A stretch of DNA of 64,000 nucleotides from Bradyrhizobium sp. cir1 (GTDB lineage: Bacteria; Pseudomonadota; Alphaproteobacteria; Rhizobiales; Xanthobacteraceae), in assembly GCF_014198245.1 (NCBI RefSeq), contig NZ_JACIHE010000019.1, positions 1 to 64,000 of the forward strand. The letters are read 5' to 3'. The notes beneath the pieces were generated by a model. That model did not search any database and was not told where the DNA came from. It was given only the letters and a program-made list of their open reading frames with translations. The translations under genes and the position numbers were made by a program. Below are positions 59,115 through 64,000 of the stretch, piece after piece; the first letter of the stretch is position 1; each line of letters starts with the position of its first letter.

Positions 59115-59431
59115 TGGCGCTCACTGCATTCTTCGGTGACCAGGAATACAAATTCGACCTCGCGCCGTCGCAAATCCGCGAGCTGGAAGCTAAGTGCGGC
59201 CCGATCGGCGCGATCAGCAATCGCGTGTTCTCGCGCAACTTCGCCCAAGCCGACGTCAACGAAACCATCCGGCTCGCCTTGATCGGCGGCGGCACCGCGC
59301 CCAAGCGCGCGACTGAATTGATCGCCGCATATGCGGAAGGCCGCCCTCTGATCGAAACCTACGAACTCGCCGCTCGAATTCTCGAGCGCGTGATGTTCGG
59401 CAATCCCAACGAAAAGGAACCGTCTCAGTGA
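59114..59431 (+). CDS. GTA-gp10-like tail assembly chaperone
   Basis: A 105-residue protein of the GTA-gp10/Phage_TAC_11 group (FDLAPSQIRELEAKCGPIGA near residues 15-34, then FAQADVNETIRLALIGGGTA and YELAARILERVMFG). Homologues act as tail tube chaperones or bind the tape measure protein in gene transfer agents and siphophages. Coupled on both sides by overlaps (TGATG and GTGA). The type suggests a tail module, but it is embedded between portal and protease. Confidence 0.82.
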   Translation: MALTAFFGDQEYKFDLAPSQIRELEAKCGPIGAISNRVFSRNFAQADVNETIRLALIGGGTAPKRATELIAAYAEGRPLIETYELAARILERVMFGNPNEKEPSQ

Positions 59432-59670
59432 GCTTTGCTATCGGCACGCCAATCAGTGATTCTAATCCGCTTCCAACGCGTGTTGCAGGCCAGCGGCTGG
59501 ACAACACGGGCCAAGCAATTAGCCCCGACGACTACACGCAGAACCTCACATACAACGCCGATGGCACGCTCGCCACCGTCTGGTTCACCGATGGCGTCAA
59601 TACCTGGACGCAAACCAATACCTGGACGAACGGCCAACTGACGAAAGTCAGCAACTGGGTCCGCACCTAA
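59428..59670 (+). CDS. Small phage protein (beta-repeat), unrecognised
   Basis: An 80-residue protein starting at GTG overlapping the preceding stop. The end is a beta-strand-rich series NLTYNADGTLATVWFTDGVN, then TWTQTNTWTNGQLTKVSNWV, a pattern seen in small structural proteins of rhizobial prophages. AAGGA lies about nine bases before the GTG. Role unknown; decoration or connector is possible. Stop overlaps the protease start (TAATG). Confidence 0.72.
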   Translation: MSFAIGTPISDSNPLPTRVAGQRLDNTGQAISPDDYTQNLTYNADGTLATVWFTDGVNTWTQTNTWTNGQLTKVSNWVRT

Positions 59671-60164
59671 TGGAGCGCCTGGAAGTCAAGGCTACGCTCA
59701 GCGTCAGCGATGAAGGTGAGATCACCGGCATCGCTTGGCCGTTCAATGCTGGCCCGGATAGCTATGGCGACCTCATTCAAAAGGGCGCCTTCAACATCGC
59801 TGTCAGCGATATGCCGATCCTCTTCAACCACGACCCCAGCGACCTGATCGGCACCTGGACGGAAGTGAAAGAGACGGACGAAGGCCTGATGGTGAAAGGC
59901 AAGCTGCACATGGACCGGCCGCGCGCCCGTTCGGTGCTCGCCATGATCCGAGGCCAACTCGCCAGCGGTCTTAGCATTGGCTACCGCACCAAAGCCGCGA
60001 TTAAGCAAGGCGCCCGGCGCCTCATCACTGCGCTCGACGTGTTCGAAACATCGATCGTGCGCAACCCCGCCCATCCTCGCGCCCGGGTCACCGGCGCGAA
60101 ATCCGACGACGCGGCGCGTGCCGTGGCCGATCTCATCAAGCGTTTCACGGCAACGCTGAACTAG
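59670..60164 (+). CDS. HK97-family prohead protease
   Basis: A 164-residue U35/S78-type serine protease that processes the capsid. The domain includes TGIAWPFNAGPDSYGDLIQK near residues 19-38, the catalytic His54 in PILFNHDPSDLIGTW, Ser102 in QLASGLSIGYRT and the DVFETSIVRNPAHPRARV C-terminal block. The next gene, the capsid, carries a delta domain for it to remove. The start overlaps the previous stop. Confidence 0.92.
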   Translation: MERLEVKATLSVSDEGEITGIAWPFNAGPDSYGDLIQKGAFNIAVSDMPILFNHDPSDLIGTWTEVKETDEGLMVKGKLHMDRPRARSVLAMIRGQLASGLSIGYRTKAAIKQGARRLITALDVFETSIVRNPAHPRARVTGAKSDDAARAVADLIKRFTATLN

Positions 60165-60179
60165 GAGTTAGACGACCCA

Positions 60180-61340
60180 ATGAAGACTACGAACGCACTG
60201 GAATTCAAAGATAGCGGCGAGGCCGACGATCCGATCGCCGACGTTGCCAAGCAACTCGCCGACCTGAAGACGGCTTTCGAAACGAAGGCGGCCAACGACA
60301 ATACCAAGCTGACCGAGCGTCTGGACCGTATCGAGGCCAAGGTCAATCGCCCTGGCGCCAAGTCGGCTGCCAACGACAATGAGCCGGGCCTCGAAACCAA
60401 GGCGCTGAACAAGTTCCTGCGCAACGGGCTTGGTGCGCTCGACGACCTGGAGCGCAAGACGCTCAATCTCGGCACCAATACGGCCGGCGGCTACGTCGTT
60501 ACCCCCGAATACGGCAAGACCGTTCTTGAGAAGCTGCGCCGGTATTCGCCGCTTCGCGGTCTCGCCAGCGCCATGACCATCGGCAAGACCGAAATCTACA
60601 TCCCGACCCTGGAGACGGATGCTGACGGCGAAGGCTGGGTCACCGAGACCGGCAACCGGACCTCGACCGAGCCGGTGTTCGGCCAGCTCAACATCAAGAC
60701 GTTCGAGAACGCGAAGTATGTGCCGATCAGCAACCAGTTGCTGGAAGACGCGGACATCGATCTCCTTTCCTTCATTGCCGGTCATATCGCCAAGATCACC
60801 GGCAAGACGGAAGCCAAAGCGTTCATGATCGGCGACGGCAACGGCAAGCCGACTGGCCTGCTCAACACGCCGACGAATTACGCCTCGATCACCGCGGCGG
60901 CGGACGGCTCCGACATCGTCACGGCGCTGATCGATGCCTATTACAAGCTGCCCGGCGAGTATGCGGCGAACGGCTCCTGGATCATGCGCCGCGAGACCAT
61001 GGGTCTCATTCGCAAAATGGCGGACGTCGTCATCGGCTCCAAGGGGCCTCTCTGGTCGGATGGTCTCGCCAACGGCACGCCGCCGACCATCCTGGGCCGC
61101 CCGGTCTATGAGTCGGTGGACATGAACCTTCTGCCGACCGCGACGGGCACGACCTACCCGGTGGTGTTCGGCGACATGGAGAGCGCCTATCAGATCGTCG
61201 ATCGCGTTGGCCTCGCTATGCGTGTCGACGACCTCACCGGCGCCGACAACGGCGTCGTGAAGGTCCGCTGGCGCCGTCGCGTGGGTGGCGCACCGCTGCT
61301 CAATGAGGCCGCCATCCTCATCAAGTCCACCAAGGCGTAA
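60180..61340 (+). CDS. Phage major capsid protein (HK97 fold)
   Basis: A 386-residue HK97-type major capsid protein. Residues about 1-75 form an acidic helical delta/scaffold domain (VAKQLADLKTAFETKAANDN, TERLDRIEAKVN), presumed to be removed by the protease. The mature part starts near ALNKFLRNGLGALD and includes NLGTNTAGGYVVTPEYGKTV, EGWVTETGNRTSTEPVFGQL, then IMRRETMGLIRKMADV and RVGGAPLLNEAAILIKSTKA, the family end. It follows the protease by 15 bases. Confidence 0.95.
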   Translation: MKTTNALEFKDSGEADDPIADVAKQLADLKTAFETKAANDNTKLTERLDRIEAKVNRPGAKSAANDNEPGLETKALNKFLRNGLGALDDLERKTLNLGTNTAGGYVVTPEYGKTVLEKLRRYSPLRGLASAMTIGKTEIYIPTLETDADGEGWVTETGNRTSTEPVFGQLNIKTFENAKYVPISNQLLEDADIDLLSFIAGHIAKITGKTEAKAFMIGDGNGKPTGLLNTPTNYASITAAADGSDIVTALIDAYYKLPGEYAANGSWIMRRETMGLIRKMADVVIGSKGPLWSDGLANGTPPTILGRPVYESVDMNLLPTATGTTYPVVFGDMESAYQIVDRVGLAMRVDDLTGADNGVVKVRWRRRVGGAPLLNEAAILIKSTKA

Positions 61341-61346
61341 GCAGCT

Positions 61347-61898
61347 ATGCGGCTCGCAGCGAACACTTTCAGCCTCCAGCTTGGTGACAGGTCGTTTGAC
61401 CTGAAGCCATCGCTGCGGGCCGCATTCCAGCTTCATCAGAAGTATGGCCTCCCGACACTGTATCAAGCGATCTTAGACGGAAGCTTCACCGCGATGATGG
61501 ACCTGATCACAGCCACGAGCGCCAACGTGCCGGTTGTGTCGGTTCGTAGCATCCTGGATGCACGCGAACAGCTCCTCGAATTCGTGCTGCTCTTGCGCGG
61601 TGCGGACAGCGCCACCGATCAGCCGAAGTCCGGCGAATTCATCTCGTTCGATGAATACATTGCCGACCTATTCAAGATCGGCACGGGCCATTTGGGCTGG
61701 AGTCCGGACGTCGTTTGGAGCGCCACGTCGGCTGAAATTCTCGCCGCGCGCGAGGGCCGTATGGACCTGCTCAAGGATATCATCATGGCGGTTTTCGGCA
61801 GCAAAGAGCAGCCGACTGATACTTCCGACGTTCGCAGCATGAAGGACGACCTCAACGCAATCGGTGACCTGACCGTTCATTCATTGGGGGCGCGCTGA
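61347..61898 (+). CDS. GTA-gp10-like/tail chaperone-like protein
   Basis: A 183-residue phage protein resembling the tail assembly chaperone/GTA-gp10 group at its N-terminus (FSLQLGDRSFDLKPSLRAAF near residues 8-27, then YGLPTLYQAILDGSFTAMMD). Its middle and end are helical and acidic. If so, it is the second such gene of the module (first at 59114). It starts seven bases after the capsid stop and overlaps the HNH gene by one base. Assignment is moderate. Confidence 0.65.
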   Translation: MRLAANTFSLQLGDRSFDLKPSLRAAFQLHQKYGLPTLYQAILDGSFTAMMDLITATSANVPVVSVRSILDAREQLLEFVLLLRGADSATDQPKSGEFISFDEYIADLFKIGTGHLGWSPDVVWSATSAEILAAREGRMDLLKDIIMAVFGSKEQPTDTSDVRSMKDDLNAIGDLTVHSLGAR

Positions 61899-62227
61899 TG
61901 CCCTACAAGTGTGGTCGTGTCTGTGCATGCGGACGGATAGTTACCGGCGAAGTTCGCTGCGTTTGTCAAAGCCATCGCCGCAAGGAAGTCGACAAGCGTA
62001 GGCCCAACGCGAACGATCGCGGCTATGACAGCAAATGGAAGCAAGCGCGCCGCGCCTTCCTCGACAAGCATCCTCACTGTGCCATGTGCGGTAAGCCTGC
62101 CGTCGTGGTCGATCACAAGACGCCCCATCGCGGCGACAAGGCCAAGTTCTGGGACAAGGGAAACTGGCAGCCCCTTTGCGCCCATCACCACAACAGCACC
62201 AAGCAGTCCATCGAAAGGTCAAAGTAG
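61898..62227 (+). CDS. HNH endonuclease
   Basis: A 109-residue HNH nuclease with a zinc-binding framework: CAMCGKPAVVVDHKTPHRGD near residues 65-85 (first Cys pair and HNH His) and the closing NWQPLCAHHHNSTKQ (Asn, Cys, His). The N-terminus has a second Cys cluster (CGRVCACGRI, CVCQSHRR). Phage HNH proteins near head genes often assist terminase cleavage at packaging. ATG overlaps the previous stop (TGATG). Confidence 0.9.
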   Translation: MPYKCGRVCACGRIVTGEVRCVCQSHRRKEVDKRRPNANDRGYDSKWKQARRAFLDKHPHCAMCGKPAVVVDHKTPHRGDKAKFWDKGNWQPLCAHHHNSTKQSIERSK

Positions 62228-62231
62228 TTCC

Positions 62232-62672
62232 ATGCGCCTGATCGAATTTAGAGGTGTATCCCGCTCGCTCGCTGATTGGGCACGGCTGTCCGGCATGCGG
62301 TCGGAAACGCTCGCCAAGCGGCTGAATGCGGGCTGGTCCGTTGAGGAGGCTCTGGCTACTCCAGTCGGCAAACAAGGCCGTAAGCCAAAGCCCTTGGCTG
62401 CAAGATCAGTCGTTCAATCATTGCCTGCTCTTCGCGACTGGCAGCGCGACATGCATGCAGCGCACCGTGAGATGACGCGCTCGGTGCGGTCGTTTGTTCG
62501 GCAGATGGAAGAGCAGATGGCAGAGCTTCGTCATGGCCTCGACCAGCACCTAGCCGCACAGCTCGCGGAAGCCGATCGCAACATGATCGCTTCACACACC
62601 CGGGGGGTGGGTCAGAGCATCTCAAAGAACGCGAACGACCGGTGCCCCCGGGTCACGCAAGAGAGCGTCTAA
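62232..62672 (+). CDS. Phage protein with small HTH-like N-terminus
   Basis: A 146-residue protein. Its N-terminal part (residues 1-45, FRGVSRSLADWARLSGMRSE, then TLAKRLNAGWSVEEALATP) matches the short domain appended to many phage HNH and replication proteins, probably DNA binding. The rest is helical and charged, with a coiled-coil-like segment (RSFVRQMEEQMAELRHGLDQ). It starts four bases after the HNH stop. Function unknown; probable HNH partner. Confidence 0.72.
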   Translation: MRLIEFRGVSRSLADWARLSGMRSETLAKRLNAGWSVEEALATPVGKQGRKPKPLAARSVVQSLPALRDWQRDMHAAHREMTRSVRSFVRQMEEQMAELRHGLDQHLAAQLAEADRNMIASHTRGVGQSISKNANDRCPRVTQESV

Positions 62673-62689
62673 TTGGAGTTTTTTCGACC

Positions 62690-62977
62690 GTGCCTGCTAT
62701 CACTCTCGACCAAGCCAAGGCCCACCTAAACGTCACGTTCGACGCCGACGACGCGCTGCTTACCGATAAGCTCGCGGCAGCAAAGGCCTGGGTTGGCGCC
62801 TATACGGCCTCAAATCCCGATACCGACGGGACCCCCGCTCCGGTGAATGAGGCGGTGCTGCAATTGACGGCGCACCTCTACGCGAACCGAGAGGCTAGCC
62901 TGGTTGGCGTCACCGCGAGCGAATTGCCGTTCGGCTTCCTCGATTTGCTGGCCCCTTACCGCGCGTTTGCCTTCTGA
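62690..62977 (+). CDS. Head-tail connector (gp6-like)
   Basis: A 95-residue helical protein of the phage gp6/DNA packaging head-tail connector family. PAITLDQAKAHLNVTFDADD begins it and the helices KAWVGAYTASN and AVLQLTAHLYANREA follow, a classic pattern. The start is GTG 62690, with GGAG about eleven bases upstream. It probably completes the portal ring. Stop is one base before the next ATG. Confidence 0.85.
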   Translation: MPAITLDQAKAHLNVTFDADDALLTDKLAAAKAWVGAYTASNPDTDGTPAPVNEAVLQLTAHLYANREASLVGVTASELPFGFLDLLAPYRAFAF

Positions 62978-62978
62978 A

Positions 62979-63401
62979 ATGGCCCATTCTGACCCCTCAT
63001 TGGCCCTCCAGAAGGCCATCCGATCGCGCCTGATCGCCAGTCCGGAGCTGATGGCGCTGGTCCAGGCGGATCACGTCCTGGACGTCAATGGCCGGCCGGA
63101 GATCATGCCGGCGGTCTACATCGGCGAAGGCCAGACTATCTTCCGGCGCTGGGATGCGACCAGCTACGCGACCCTGCACGTCTGGTTCCAGGAGCCCGGC
63201 TTGGTCCAGTGCAAGAAAGCCGTTTCGGCCATCGTCGCTGCGATGCGGATCGACGCCCAGGCCGATGGTGTCCTGCAAATCGACGGCTTCATCGTGCATG
63301 ACATGCAGGCTACCCAAACCCGCTATATGCGCGACCCGCACGGCTCATTCAGCCATGGCGCCGTCTCGGTCGCAGCCATCGTCAAAGCGAGGGCGGCATG
63401 A
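62979..63401 (+). CDS. Tail completion protein (DUF3168)
   Basis: A 140-residue DUF3168 protein found in head-tail joining modules of siphophages and GTAs. It starts with SDPSLALQKAIRSRLIASPE and has VYIGEGQTIFRRWDATSYAT and LHVWFQEPGLVQCKKAVSAI in the expected order, followed by HDMQATQTRYMRDPHGSFSH. The ATG at 62979 is one base after the preceding stop. It overlaps the adaptor gene by four bases. Confidence 0.85.
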   Translation: MAHSDPSLALQKAIRSRLIASPELMALVQADHVLDVNGRPEIMPAVYIGEGQTIFRRWDATSYATLHVWFQEPGLVQCKKAVSAIVAAMRIDAQADGVLQIDGFIVHDMQATQTRYMRDPHGSFSHGAVSVAAIVKARAA

Positions 63402-63715
63402 GGGCCGGCAACCTCGACCGCATCGTTGAAATCCAACGCCGCACTACCGGCTTGGACCTCTACGGCACGCCCGTGGAGACCTGGACCACGTTCGCTACCA
63501 TGCGGGCGCAACTGCTCAAGAACGCCACCGACGGCCGCGAGGGGGCGCGCGGGCACACCACCGACGCGGTGCTGACCTTCCGCACGCGCTACCTGGACGG
63601 GGTGACGCTTGAAAATCGCCTTACCTACCAGGGCCAGCAATTCGAGATTATTGGCGTCAGCGAGATCGGCCGCCGCGTCGGCTTGGACATCACGTGCCGG
63701 AGAGCCGGGCCATGA
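63398..63715 (+). CDS. Phage head-tail adaptor
   Basis: A 105-residue head closure/adaptor protein. It carries MRAGNLDRIVEIQRRTTGLD, the YGTPVETWTTFATMRAQLLK segment, a TDAVLTFRTRYLDGVTLENR run and the IGVSEIGRRVGLDITCRRAG end, all typical of the head-tail adaptor (HK97 gp10-like) family. ATG overlaps the preceding stop by four bases and its own stop overlaps the next ATG (ATGA). Confidence 0.88.
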   Translation: MRAGNLDRIVEIQRRTTGLDLYGTPVETWTTFATMRAQLLKNATDGREGARGHTTDAVLTFRTRYLDGVTLENRLTYQGQQFEIIGVSEIGRRVGLDITCRRAGP

Positions 63716-64000
63716 CCGATCGACTAGTCCCGAACGTGTTCGTTAACAAATGGGCGAATGTGAAACGCTGCATTCTCATGAACTACGGCGGATTTCTGTC
63801 GGGCGGCGAATATGCGAGCCAGCTCGGGGTTGAAGCTCTGCAAGTATTTTTCGAGGTGAGAAAGCTGAATCCAGGCTATCGTGATCAATCGGCCTGCGTT
63901 CGCTTCATGCCCATTACCTTTCGCGATCTCTTGGACTACATCGCCAACGGCCCGAAGTTGTGCAAGCACGTTCGAGAACGATCTCCGTCGAAGCGGTGTG
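63712..64000 (+). CDS. Partial unrecognised gene at the window edge
   Basis: An open frame starting at the ATG that overlaps the adaptor stop by four bases (ATGA). It begins MTDRLVPNVFVNKWANVKRC and continues ILMNYGGFLSGGEYASQLGV without a stop to the end of the window, so at least 96 codons. A segment SACVRFMPITFRDLLDYIAN suggests a folded protein. Phage head-tail modules usually continue with a portal-partner or tail gene here, but the sequence does not match any I know. Confidence limited by truncation. Confidence 0.65.
   Translation, partial: MTDRLVPNVFVNKWANVKRCILMNYGGFLSGGEYASQLGVEALQVFFEVRKLNPGYRDQSACVRFMPITFRDLLDYIANGPKLCKHVRERSPSKRC

Noticed and set aside
1-64000. CRISPR arrays or insertion sequences with transposase
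   Set aside because: No regularly spaced direct repeats and no transposase-like protein were found; only short palindromic repeats are present.

Overview
The window looks like chromosomal DNA of a soil alphaproteobacterium, most likely Bradyrhizobium or a close relative. The pointers are the high GC content, many orphan substrate-binding proteins, many catabolic regulators each next to its own operon, and short dispersed palindromic repeats whose form (GAGCATGATC...GATCATGCTC and GTCATTCCGGGGCG...CGCCCCGGAATGAC) I associate with that genus. The genus call is inference; no rRNA or marker gene is present.

Layout. 0.2-3.0 kb: a DUF763 protein, a PepSY membrane protein and a decayed solute-binding gene. 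3.0-9.0 kb: a TctC-type binding protein divergent from a TetR regulator, then a tightly spaced operon encoding a LigI-like lactonase, a PIG-L/GalB-like hydratase, an RraA-type aldolase, a 4,5-dihydroxyphthalate decarboxylase-like protein and a 6-phosphogluconate-dehydrogenase-like reductase. This resembles the lower half of protocatechuate 4,5-cleavage (possibly fed from phthalate), without a ring-cleavage dioxygenase in view. 9.5-16.4 kb: two cyclic amidohydrolases, an NTF2-like protein, a GntR/FCD regulator and an NMT1-type ABC importer; three TGCATGCA palindromes mark a probable shared regulon. 16.5-28.7 kb: mixed metabolic genes (acyl-CoA dehydrogenase, GH172 protein, acyl-CoA ligase, Baeyer-Villiger-type monooxygenase, shikimate-dehydrogenase paralogue, lytic transglycosylase, MaoC protein), plus several very small membrane-protein ORFs. 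28.7-34.2 kb: an RND efflux pump and adaptor split by a MITE-like repeat, with a divergent TetR regulator and operator. 34.2-40.7 kb: amidase, Bcr/CflA exporter, guanine deaminase, a two-domain ABM membrane protein and an RNase Z-like hydrolase. 40.7-48.3 kb: IclR regulator and operator, then an apparently complete operon for a four-carbon sugar acid (DapA-like lyase, FAD dehydrogenase, DUF1537 kinase, PdxA2, iron alcohol dehydrogenase, TctC binding protein).

48.5-56.7 kb is an accessory locus and the best candidate for something undescribed: a lone YcaO-family enzyme followed by a SARP/BTAD-TolB-TPR regulator, facing an operon of an animal-type haem peroxidase and an unrecognised 130-residue protein, flanked by hypothetical proteins. 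No standard RiPP partner (cyclodehydratase E1-like protein, TfuA, recognisable precursor) is visible.

56.9 kb to the end: an intact tRNA-Gln(CUG) gene, then, after a gene-free 233-bp gap, a rightward phage structural module (portal, lambda I-like tail protein, GTA-gp10-like chaperone, prohead protease, capsid, HNH nuclease, head-completion and tail-completion proteins). Portal follows the tRNA with no terminase or integrase, and the morphogenesis order is unusual. The last gene runs off the edge.
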